Shown piece after piece: positions 14,797-22,490 of a stretch of DNA of 45,736 nucleotides. Both the position numbers and the translations under genes were made by a program. The notes under the pieces are model-generated. The model saw only the letters and a list, made by a program, of their open reading frames with translations, was not told the DNA's origin and did not search any database. This DNA is from a virus: the IMG/VR virus record IMGVR_UViG_3300027792_000030, positions 1 to 45,736 of that record; one strand, written 5' to 3'. How positions within the stretch are numbered: the first letter of the stretch is position 1; each line of letters opens with the position of its first letter.

Positions 14797-15380
14797 TTCA
14801 CACAGCTAAAACCATAGTCACGGCACCCACGATAGAACCGGTCACATTAAACCAGGCCAAAGCGCATTTGAGGGTCACAGGCAACGACGATAACGATTAC
14901 ATTGAGTCATTAATTCAAATGGCGCGGGAAGTCACGGAAGATTTAACAGGTCGGGCGATTATCACGCAGACATGGAAAGCGTTCTATTCCGATTGGCCAA
15001 GTGACGATTTTTTCAAATTGCCACTACCTAAACTTCAGTCCGTGACTCACGTAAAATATAAAGGAACTACCGGCACGCAAACCACATGGGCGAGCGCTGA
15101 ATATATCGTTGACACCGATAGAGAGCCGGGCAGGGTGTCACTTGATTATAATGAATCATGGCCCAGTGCGACATTGTATCCAAACCTGCCTATTGAGATT
15201 CAATTCATATGCGGATACGGAGCGACGGCGGAAGATGTTCCGGCGGCGCTCAAACAGGCCATGCTTTTATTAATTAACCATTTTTACCAGGCCAGAAGCC
15301 CGATACAATACGGTGGCACGGTGGCGGATGTGCCCTGGACATACAAACAATTGCTTTATAATTATCGGGTGTATTTATGA
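14793..15380 (+). CDS. Head-tail connector (HK97 gp6-like adaptor)
   Basis: The adaptor ring binds under the portal. The 195-aa protein has the gp6-like pattern: EPVTLNQAKAHLRV, DDNDYIESLIQMAREVTEDLTGRAI split by short charged stretches, the PLPKLQSVTHVKYK strand, then IQFICGYG and VPAALKQAMLLLINHFY. ATG 14793 follows AGAGGA and overlaps the previous stop. The frame is open upstream to 14760, but that part is shadow. It is followed by the head-closure gene, as expected. Confidence 0.85.
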   Translation: MIHTAKTIVTAPTIEPVTLNQAKAHLRVTGNDDNDYIESLIQMAREVTEDLTGRAIITQTWKAFYSDWPSDDFFKLPLPKLQSVTHVKYKGTTGTQTTWASAEYIVDTDREPGRVSLDYNESWPSATLYPNLPIEIQFICGYGATAEDVPAALKQAMLLLINHFYQARSPIQYGGTVADVPWTYKQLLYNYRVYL

Positions 15381-15703
15381 ACCCAGGGCGGATGGACCGT
15401 AAAATAACGATTGAAAAGGTCACGGAAACGAGGTCAAGCTCAGGCCAGGTGACGAAAACATGGTCCACGTTTGCAAGCGTTTGGGCGGAGAAAATAGACT
15501 CAGGAAGTCGTGAGTTTTTCAACCGGGGCGCGGTGGCAGAAACGGCAACTGTGTTTAAGATTTATTATCTTAACGGACTTACGCAAAAACACCGGGTGAA
15601 ATACAACAACGAGTATTACGACATTAAAAGCATAAAAGAGCTTGGCAGGCGGGAAGGTCACGAGATAACGGCGGTGAAACAGGATCATGGGTATAACACA
15701 TGA
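15377..15703 (+). CDS. Head closure / head-tail joining protein
   Basis: Stopper-type protein sealing the connector (SPP1 gp16 / Phage_H_T_join type). The 108 aa show the family motif MNPGRMDRKITIEKV, an Ser/Gly turn, WSTFASVWAEKI, and HRVKYNNEYYDIKSIKELG. It overlaps the adaptor gene by 4 bp. Confidence 0.82.
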   Translation: MNPGRMDRKITIEKVTETRSSSGQVTKTWSTFASVWAEKIDSGSREFFNRGAVAETATVFKIYYLNGLTQKHRVKYNNEYYDIKSIKELGRREGHEITAVKQDHGYNT

Positions 15704-16266
15704 GATTCGAGAAGTCGCAAATATATGGCGGAGTTGAGTTTGCCGAATTGTTGAAGGCGTTCCCGGCGCGATTACAAAAAGAAATAGTGAACGAAGCAAC
15801 AAAAAAAACCGTCATGGAGGTGTTTGCGAAACTGGTTAAAGAAAATATTGAATCAAAATATAAATCGTTTACCGGGAACCTTCTGGCGGGGGTGACGGTT
15901 AAAAAATTCAAAGGGTTGGATCATGCGTATCGTTTGTTTATGTCCGCGCCAGCATATCATGCGCATTTCTTTGAATACGGCACCGTTAAATACCGGAAAG
16001 CGATGGGGATAAAAACAGACCGGGACAAAATACGATATACGCGATATGCGCGCCCAGCACTCGTAACTGTTGGATGGCGAACGATCACCCATACTGGCGG
16101 CATAAAGAAAAACGCATTTTTCAGACCGGCGATTGACGAAGGCAAGGAGATGGCAAGAAATGTTTATTCAATGTTTATGCTATCAAAGATGGGCCGGGTG
16201 ACAAAGCAGATGTCACAGGAATACAACACGCTATCAAAAACATTTAAGAAAAAGTTGGGTTCATAA
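15700..16266 (+). CDS. HK97 gp10-like neck / tail-completion protein
   Basis: This 188-aa protein acts at the head-tail junction. It shows VEFAELLKAFPARLQKEI at the start, the typical HAHFFEYGTVKYRKA region (about 86-100), and NAFFRPAIDEGKEMARN. ATGA overlap with the head-closure gene and the order adaptor, closure, gp10, DUF3168, tail tube support the call. The central extension with two basic clusters is slightly longer than usual. Confidence 0.82.
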   Translation: MRFEKSQIYGGVEFAELLKAFPARLQKEIVNEATKKTVMEVFAKLVKENIESKYKSFTGNLLAGVTVKKFKGLDHAYRLFMSAPAYHAHFFEYGTVKYRKAMGIKTDRDKIRYTRYARPALVTVGWRTITHTGGIKKNAFFRPAIDEGKEMARNVYSMFMLSKMGRVTKQMSQEYNTLSKTFKKKLGS

Positions 16267-16673
16267 TGGCAATCGAAGAGGGGATATACGCATATTTGCA
16301 GACAAAAACAGCGGTCACGACTCTGGTGTCAACTCGCATATATCCGATTATGTTCCCGCAAGACCCGACCCTGCCATGTATTGTGTTTCAAAAGGTGAGC
16401 GGGTCCAGGCAGCATGAAGCACGCGGGGCCGTGTGCGTGCAAGGCAAAGTCCGCTCACGGTATCAATTCGATTGTATAGCCGAAACGCCGGATGGGGCGA
16501 AGAACTTGGGGGAAGCTCTAAGGATAGCGCTTGACGGCTGGATTGGTTTGATGGGAACAAATACAGTTCAATCGGTTTCGTTGATCGGCGATAGAGACGT
16601 TTACGATCCTGAAGTCGATTTCTTTATACGGTCAATGGATTTTTTATTAGTTTACTTGGAAGCAACAACATAA
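16266..16673 (+). CDS. Tail completion protein, DUF3168 family
   Basis: The 135-aa protein has the DUF3168/gp17 pattern: IEEGIYAYLQTKTAVTTLV at the start, RIYPIMFPQDPTLPCIVFQKVS, and the strand YQFDCIAETPDGAKNLGEAL split by helices. It forms the terminator ring at the head-proximal end of the tail. It overlaps the previous gene by 1 bp and precedes the tail tube gene. Confidence 0.82.
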   Translation: MAIEEGIYAYLQTKTAVTTLVSTRIYPIMFPQDPTLPCIVFQKVSGSRQHEARGAVCVQGKVRSRYQFDCIAETPDGAKNLGEALRIALDGWIGLMGTNTVQSVSLIGDRDVYDPEVDFFIRSMDFLLVYLEATT

Positions 16674-16689
16674 AAAAGGAGAAACGATA

Positions 16690-17106
16690 ATGGCAATTAT
16701 GGAAGTCGAGGGAATGTCATTGGAAATGGGGGATGCTGCGAGCCCTGAAGTATTCACAGCTATCGCCGGGGTCAAGGACATCCCAAAAATTAAGATAAGC
16801 AAATCAAGACGAAACAGAACGGAAGTTACCAGCACCCGGCAAGTTCTTTATCCGGGGCTTGCGCAGGCTGAAGAGTTTACACTAACGCTGATGTATTACG
16901 ACAACGACACACAGCAAATGGCGCTCAAGACGATCCAGGCGAGCGAGGCGGTGAGAAATTTCAAGGTGGTAGGCTCTGATTCGCCGGCCACAGAATGGTC
17001 GTTCTCCGCGCGCGTGTTTGACATTTCAACGCCAGGCGGCGCGGTCGACACCGATGCGACACAGGATGTGACTTTTGTTCTGACAACGGATGTAACTGAA
17101 TCCTAA
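16690..17106 (+). CDS. Major tail (tube) protein
   Basis: The protein has 138 aa, with AAGGAG at the ribosome binding site. The beta-rich core (VKDIPKIKISKSRR, TEVTSTRQVLYPG, EFTLTLMYYDNDT, WSFSARVFDISTPGG) is typical of short siphovirus tail tube proteins. Position between tail completion and chaperone genes gives further support. Tube hexamers stack along the tape measure; with a 701-aa tape measure the tail should be about 100 nm. Confidence 0.8.
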   Translation: MAIMEVEGMSLEMGDAASPEVFTAIAGVKDIPKIKISKSRRNRTEVTSTRQVLYPGLAQAEEFTLTLMYYDNDTQQMALKTIQASEAVRNFKVVGSDSPATEWSFSARVFDISTPGGAVDTDATQDVTFVLTTDVTES

Positions 17107-17122
17107 AATAAAAAGGTGATGT

Positions 17123-17485
17123 ATGCCGATATTGTCAGCTAAGGAAATCCTTGAACTGCCTGATATGGTGAAGTTGCCGTCTGAAATCCTGGGTGGCGAT
17201 GTGTGGGTGAAACGCATATCAATTGAGGATCGGGAAGCGGTGGCGGATTATTTTGAGGCCACAAAAGCAAAAGATGAAGGCGTCAGAATATCGGGGTTAT
17301 GGGGGTTGATGATTGAAAAATGTATCGTCAATCCAGACGGGTCCGCCATGTTCATGCAAGAGGAAGTTAATCAGCTTAAAAAAAAGTCTGAGAATTATTT
17401 CCGAGAACTCAAGCGCTTGGTGGATGAAGCAAACCCGGCGCCGACTACTGATAAAATAAAGGCTGCTAAAGAAAATTTCGGTTAA
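17123..17485 (+). CDS. Tail assembly chaperone (G-like)
   Basis: The 120-aa product is the unshifted form of the tail chaperone. It begins with ILSAKEILELPDMVKL and contains VWVKRISIEDREAVADYFE and LWGLMIEKCIVNPDGSAMF, a common pattern for these chaperones. Near its end the zero frame reads GAA AAT TTC GGT TAA, containing the slippery heptamer A AAT TTC. Ribosomes that slip make the longer fusion. It precedes the tape measure, which it coats during tail assembly. Confidence 0.8.
   Translation: MPILSAKEILELPDMVKLPSEILGGDVWVKRISIEDREAVADYFEATKAKDEGVRISGLWGLMIEKCIVNPDGSAMFMQEEVNQLKKKSENYFRELKRLVDEANPAPTTDKIKAAKENFG
17473..17479 (+). promoter_or_regulatory. Programmed -1 frameshift site A AAT TTC
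   Basis: The heptamer matches X XXY YYZ in the zero frame of the chaperone gene. After a -1 slip the tRNAs pair with AAA and TTT, and the frame stays open to 17736. The zero-frame stop follows two codons later. No strong downstream pseudoknot is obvious by eye. Confidence 0.75.
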
Positions 17486-17736
17486 GCCCGGTAAGGGTGT
17501 GGATCATTAAAATAGGTCTCTTACTGGGCAAAACCGAAAAGCAGATCAGGCGAGAGTTTACATCACAGGATTTAATTGACTATATCGCATATATTCAGTT
17601 GACAAACGAAATGGCCAGGGACCCGCTGGCAGCATTACCGGAAAAAGAACAAAAGAAAAAACGGAAGCAGAAAACGATTGCGAACTTAACAACCCTGTTT
17701 GGTCCGGGTAAAAAAGTCAAAAAAGGCAAGCGATGA
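17479..17736 (+). CDS. Tail assembly chaperone, frameshift extension (T-like)
   Basis: This is the -1-frame extension made by fusion to the upstream chaperone, giving a protein of about 204 aa. It includes VWIIKIGLLLGKTEKQIRR, then QDLIDYIAYIQLTNEMARDP and a strongly basic tail. This resembles the T domain of lambda gpGT, which binds the tail tube and tape measure. A GTG at 17497 could start it alone, but there is no SD and the slippery site explains its expression. It overlaps the tape measure start. Confidence 0.75.
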   Translation, partial: RLSPVRVWIIKIGLLLGKTEKQIRREFTSQDLIDYIAYIQLTNEMARDPLAALPEKEQKKKRKQKTIANLTTLFGPGKKVKKGKR

Positions 17737-19838
17737 GTAAAGACGTCATAGCAGATTTAGAGGCGCGATTCTCAACGAACATGGAAGAGTTTAAGGCTCA
17801 GATGGGCGAGATAGCCAACTCTGTGAAAAGCCAAACTTCCCAAATGAATATCGCGATGGCGAAGCAGGAACAGGCGACAAAGGAAACCGCAAAAGCAACG
17901 AAAAGCCTGTCAGATGATTTGTTTTCGTTTGGCAAAATAGCGCTTGCGACCGCCGGAGCTTATGGTATCGGAGCGTTTGTAAAAGCCCAATTTGAGGCCG
18001 CAGGGCAGCTTGTTGACACGGCTGATAAGATAGGAATATCAACGGATGCACTACAAAAATATGACTATATGGCGGGTCAGACAGGCTTATCAACCGAGCA
18101 ATTAAACGCAGGGCTGACAAAGTTTTCCGTAAATTTGGGCGACATTAAAACCAATTCAGGGACGTTATACAACTCTTTAGAAAAGGTCGATACCGCACTT
18201 TTATCGCAATTGAAAAGCGCAAAAAGCACATCCGATGCGCTTGATATTTATATCAAGTATCTTGGCGACGTTGATGATCATAACAAAAAACTCGCTCTGT
18301 CTGTAGATGCGTTTGGCAAAGCCGCTGGGCCTGCAATGATAAATATGATAAACAACGTCAAAGAGCTTGAAGCGGCTTATAAAGAATTAGACATATCAAT
18401 ACCAGATGAGCAGCTTAGATCGCTTGAGGCAGCGGGCGACAAGATCGACAATCTTAAAAAAGTTGTTGGTGCCGCTGCTACCTCATTTTTGGGTGAACTC
18501 GCTCCGGCGATAGGGGAGGTTGCTACCATATTATCGACTTTTGCAAAAGATGGCGTCTCTGATATAAAATTAATAAGTGCGGCCATTGGCTTGGCTGCGG
18601 GTGGTGCTATTGAATGGAAGGACGCGCTTTTTGCAACTGAGCAAGAACTTAAAAACATTATAGATGTTTTTGAAAAAAAGGGTGAGTTAAAATTAAGGGT
18701 CACGCTTGACAAAATGCGGGCGGAGGCCGAGGCGAAAGAGGCGTTGAAAACGGTTGAGGGTGTTCTTGAAGCAAATCCCATATTAATGGAGCCGAAAATC
18801 GATATTACAGAGCTTAGGGAAAAATTAGGTGAAGCTGAAGAGTGGTTGGAAACATTAAAGCAATCGGCGGCTGAAAAAGTATACCTTAATGTGGATGTAA
18901 CGGAAACGAACGCTGCAATTAAAGACGCAGAAGCCGAAATCAAAAACATGAAAGAGTTGATAGGGTATCTTAACGACGAAGAGATCAAGCCTAAAGTCAA
19001 CATAAACGATGCCAAACAAGAGCTGAAAGAGTTGGAATTGTATTTGCTTGAGATAAAAAAAGAATTTGCTGAAAGGGTTATTTTAGGGCTTGAAACAAAA
19101 GACAGTCAAGCACAAATCAAGGAAACAGAAAACAGAATTAAGGAGCTTAAGGCGGCCCTTGATATTGTTAGCCCGACGGAGATTGAAATCAAAACAGATA
19201 CTGCGCGGGCAGATGTTCAGGAACTCACAGAAGATATAAAGCAGATAGTTGTCGAAATCAACGGGGTTCAAGTCGCCTGGGAAGATTTGCTTGAGTCTGA
19301 ACGCAACGCCCTTGATCGCGGGCTTGAATTATTCAGGCACGACGGCAAGATTGTTAAGTCGCAAAGTGATCCATATAGCCTCGACAAAAACCTGGGTAAA
19401 AATGAAGGCACGAAGTCTGATTTATTATACGACCAAGACACCGGATACTATAAAGACACAAAAGGCAATTATTACCGGCCAGGCGGCGGCGGTGCGGGTC
19501 CGCAGTTATTAACGGCTAGCGGAATGTCTATGCGTGAGCGCAGGCAGTTTGAGGAAAGCGGCGGTGCGTTTCCTGAATATGCGGAAGGCACGGGATTATT
19601 AGGCCTGCCATATACCGGCATGTTTTCTGGCCATCGAGGGGAGATTGTATTGAGTCCGCAACAGTCGAACGAATATCGCAATTCAGTGTCTAACGACTAC
19701 AGCACAAAGCGCAATGAGTCATACAGTATAACCATCAATACTGGCATAGGCACGCGGCCGTTCATGTCTCAGCAGGACCTTGCAAATGAGATAGTCGATA
19801 CAATCAACCAGCGCAAAGCACGTTTTGGGATGATGTAA
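17733..19838 (+). CDS. Tail tape measure protein
   Basis: The protein sets tail length (701 aa, near 105 nm at ~0.15 nm per residue). Domains: N-terminal amphipathic coiled coil rich in Gln/Lys/Ala (1-60), a hydrophobic segment FGKIALATAGAYGIGAFV (about 66-84), a typical tape-measure motif QKYDYMAGQTGLSTEQLN (about 108-125), another hydrophobic patch (about 240-300), then a strand-helix repeat of 33 residues from about 354. The C-terminus has the usual Gly/Tyr-rich linker and SGHRGEIVLSP, as seen at the ends of many tape measures. It follows the chaperone frameshift pair. Confidence 0.88.
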   Translation: MSKDVIADLEARFSTNMEEFKAQMGEIANSVKSQTSQMNIAMAKQEQATKETAKATKSLSDDLFSFGKIALATAGAYGIGAFVKAQFEAAGQLVDTADKIGISTDALQKYDYMAGQTGLSTEQLNAGLTKFSVNLGDIKTNSGTLYNSLEKVDTALLSQLKSAKSTSDALDIYIKYLGDVDDHNKKLALSVDAFGKAAGPAMINMINNVKELEAAYKELDISIPDEQLRSLEAAGDKIDNLKKVVGAAATSFLGELAPAIGEVATILSTFAKDGVSDIKLISAAIGLAAGGAIEWKDALFATEQELKNIIDVFEKKGELKLRVTLDKMRAEAEAKEALKTVEGVLEANPILMEPKIDITELREKLGEAEEWLETLKQSAAEKVYLNVDVTETNAAIKDAEAEIKNMKELIGYLNDEEIKPKVNINDAKQELKELELYLLEIKKEFAERVILGLETKDSQAQIKETENRIKELKAALDIVSPTEIEIKTDTARADVQELTEDIKQIVVEINGVQVAWEDLLESERNALDRGLELFRHDGKIVKSQSDPYSLDKNLGKNEGTKSDLLYDQDTGYYKDTKGNYYRPGGGGAGPQLLTASGMSMRERRQFEESGGAFPEYAEGTGLLGLPYTGMFSGHRGEIVLSPQQSNEYRNSVSNDYSTKRNESYSITINTGIGTRPFMSQQDLANEIVDTINQRKARFGMM

Positions 19839-20209
19839 TGTCAAGCAATATACAAATCAATGGGCATACCTATCGGACACTCAAAAACCCGGAACCAGTT
19901 GAAAAAGAGGTTGATAACGTAAAGTGGAAACGCACGGCATCCGGTGGCAAAGAGCGCGCGGTAAAGATCGGCGATTCTGTCAGGGTGCGGGCTTATCAAA
20001 TTTGGTTCAATACAACCGGCGCTTCCCCCGCTGAGGAAGCGGATTTTGATTCATTAATTACTGACCTGGATGGATACTCAAAAACATTCACTTTCGTAGA
20101 CCATAATGCGGATTCATTTACTGCCAGGTTCACGGCGCCGCCCGCGCGAAGAACTGATGAAGTGGGGGACAAAACGGTAGACATTGAAGTAATAGAGGTG
20201 CTGACGTAA
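19838..20209 (+). CDS. Minor tail / distal tail-like protein
   Basis: The 123-aa protein overlaps the tape measure stop by 1 bp. The small beta-rich domain (YRTLKNPEPVEKEVDNVKWK, DSVRVRAYQIWFNTT, FTFVDHNADSFTARF) looks like the compact distal tail modules placed directly after the tape measure. No named family is certain. Position and size favour a structural role joining the tube to the tip. Confidence 0.55.
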   Translation: MSSNIQINGHTYRTLKNPEPVEKEVDNVKWKRTASGGKERAVKIGDSVRVRAYQIWFNTTGASPAEEADFDSLITDLDGYSKTFTFVDHNADSFTARFTAPPARRTDEVGDKTVDIEVIEVLT

Positions 20210-22479
20210 TGGCCGAACAGCAACGCCGTAAAGTTATTATCGCCGGGTCAATCCAGATCAGCGATTTCGAGACCGCTGGATATACTGATATTATCCTGTC
20301 ATGGTCGCCCATTGTGTCAACGGCGCTCAATCCCATTGATTACAAGTCAACTCCGGCGCATTGTGATTTTATAGTTCAAAACAATATCACGGTTGGCGGG
20401 TATGCCAAATTTTCAAAGATACCGAATTTGATTTTTAGCTCTGTCAAGATCACTCAGGAAACGACTGAAATTTTTAAAGGCATAATTAGCAACGTAATCA
20501 ATATAGGTCATGATGAAGTCACTATTCAATGTGTCGGCAAGGATGGGGAACTAAGCAAGAAATTCACGCATGAAATAGTCGAGCTTGAAACATTTCCGGC
20601 GGCTGGCGTCGATGCTATTAGCAAAATGCTTCCTGTTGTTTACGGATCACCAAAACGGATTCCGTTTCTCAGCATTGGGACGGAAACAGTCACAACATTA
20701 AATAAAGGGTTTGATGCTTCCTTCACCGGAAATATTGGGGTTGGCGAATGGCCACGGGCAGAAACTGGATATATGGACATTGGTGGCGAGAGTATCGAAT
20801 ATGAAAAGGTATATGCAGGTGGATTAGATGGCGCGATATTGTTAGATATTATAAATAGAGGCAGTAATCCTATTGAACATTTTGCTGGCGAAATTGTCAG
20901 GTTTACGGCGAATGAACACATATTCGCCATTTCTCATCCAATAAAAGAATTTTTAGGAGTGTATATAGGCGAGCGGGCGATTCCTCTGGATCATTCTGAT
21001 TTAACTCTTTACACTGGCCAAACAGGGGACGAACACGGAACGTATACGGGGAAAGCAGTTATATCATTATCAAGGAGTAAGGATCTTGTTGGTCTTTTCG
21101 TTCGTGGAATGGGACAAAGTGATAATTACGATGTTGTCCCGACTGCGTGCGCTCCGTCCAGTGCTGGACTTATGTTAGCATATGATGGTGATGAGGATAC
21201 ATGCTTTGATTCTGATTTGCATTCAGCGCATGACCTCGGCGCCTATACGGAATTTTCTTGGACTGGTGGATCGGGGAAATTGTATTGTGTTAAATTTGAA
21301 GCGTTTACTCCGTTTTCTCAAACATCCATCAAACAAACGATCACAATAACACTAGAGGGCTCCGGGAAAACGTCATATGAAAATGATTTTGTTGTGTGGG
21401 TTGGCACGCATTACAACCTAAATGACGATTTAGCGGCTGCTTCATGGGTTCGTGAATTTGACAATCAACATACCGGCGGCAAAGTTACCAGAGTTGTTGT
21501 TGATTTTGAATCGGTGGAACCGGGTGGGGCTGGGTATAATGATATCGTAGTAGGGTTCGCTTTTCAAACTGGTGGATATTTAAAAATATACGAAATCAAG
21601 CGCACCTATTATTTGTCAGGGGCTGTAGTGGACGGAGCGAGTATAGGGCTTCTTTATAGTCCAAAACTGACAGAACTTGGCGTAGGCACGGTATCTGCGG
21701 ATGTTGATGGAGTTTATACTGATAGCAGCCCCCTTGTTTTAAAAGAACATGCAGACGAGATTTGCGAGCATATACTTGAAACGCTATGCGGCGAAACCGA
21801 CATTTGCGACGATACGTCATACACGGCGGCAGGGGCATTATATGCCGGTTCACCGGAATACATTTTGGCTTTCCCCATCCTGCAACCGCCGAATATACCA
21901 GAGCTGCTTTGGCGAATTGCGACTCAATCACAATCGATTCAATATTTTTGGCTTAACAAACATTATCTGAAATATATGACGGGGACATATACAGCGGGCT
22001 ATACCGTGACCGCTCTGGACATCGACCAGGGCCAGGCATGGGTGAAATATACAGATAAGCAATACATCTATAATCAATTGATAGGCCGTTTTGATTTCTA
22101 TTGGTGGGGCCATGAGGATGCCTTGAATAATCGCAACTCTGTGAAGGCCATAGATGGCGCGTCTCCAAGCTCTGATTCGATTTACGGCACGCTGAAAAAT
22201 AATATCAGCCTCGCATATATTCCGGGGGTGGTCCAGGCGCAGGCGGTGGCGGACTGGCTTTTGAGCGATACAAAATATCCGAGATTAATTGTTGAATATA
22301 TCGGCGGATTGACGAATAATATCAATAGAAAGGTAGGGGATGTCATAGCGTTTGACGTTTCCGATACCGACTTAAACGATCTTTTGGCCGATGAAGTCGA
22401 AACCACTGATAAATTTTTAGTTACGAATGTAACGTATCAGCCGGATTACGCGATAAGAATCGAATGTGTAAAACTATGA
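20209..22479 (+). CDS. Tail tip / hub protein
   Basis: This large 756-aa protein starts at ATG 20209, overlapping the previous stop. The N-terminal ~150 residues (FETAGYTDIILSWSPIV; FKGIISNVINIGHDEVTIQC) resemble hub domains of siphovirus tail tips. The middle has insertions with Gly/Tyr-rich loops and Cys pairs (HILETLCGETDICDD). The C-terminus (VIAFDVSDTDLN, then FLVTNVTYQPDYAIRIECV) is typical of tail hub proteins. It is followed by the fibre-like gene. No peptidase domain was seen. The exact role is inferred from position. Confidence 0.6.
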   Translation: MAEQQRRKVIIAGSIQISDFETAGYTDIILSWSPIVSTALNPIDYKSTPAHCDFIVQNNITVGGYAKFSKIPNLIFSSVKITQETTEIFKGIISNVINIGHDEVTIQCVGKDGELSKKFTHEIVELETFPAAGVDAISKMLPVVYGSPKRIPFLSIGTETVTTLNKGFDASFTGNIGVGEWPRAETGYMDIGGESIEYEKVYAGGLDGAILLDIINRGSNPIEHFAGEIVRFTANEHIFAISHPIKEFLGVYIGERAIPLDHSDLTLYTGQTGDEHGTYTGKAVISLSRSKDLVGLFVRGMGQSDNYDVVPTACAPSSAGLMLAYDGDEDTCFDSDLHSAHDLGAYTEFSWTGGSGKLYCVKFEAFTPFSQTSIKQTITITLEGSGKTSYENDFVVWVGTHYNLNDDLAAASWVREFDNQHTGGKVTRVVVDFESVEPGGAGYNDIVVGFAFQTGGYLKIYEIKRTYYLSGAVVDGASIGLLYSPKLTELGVGTVSADVDGVYTDSSPLVLKEHADEICEHILETLCGETDICDDTSYTAAGALYAGSPEYILAFPILQPPNIPELLWRIATQSQSIQYFWLNKHYLKYMTGTYTAGYTVTALDIDQGQAWVKYTDKQYIYNQLIGRFDFYWWGHEDALNNRNSVKAIDGASPSSDSIYGTLKNNISLAYIPGVVQAQAVADWLLSDTKYPRLIVEYIGGLTNNINRKVGDVIAFDVSDTDLNDLLADEVETTDKFLVTNVTYQPDYAIRIECVKL

Positions 22480-22490
22480 GGGGTTAAAAA

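Noticed and set aside
18377-19015. 212-aa minus-strand ORF in the tape measure gene
   Set aside because: Ser/Ala-rich complement of the coiled coil; no SD or known domain.
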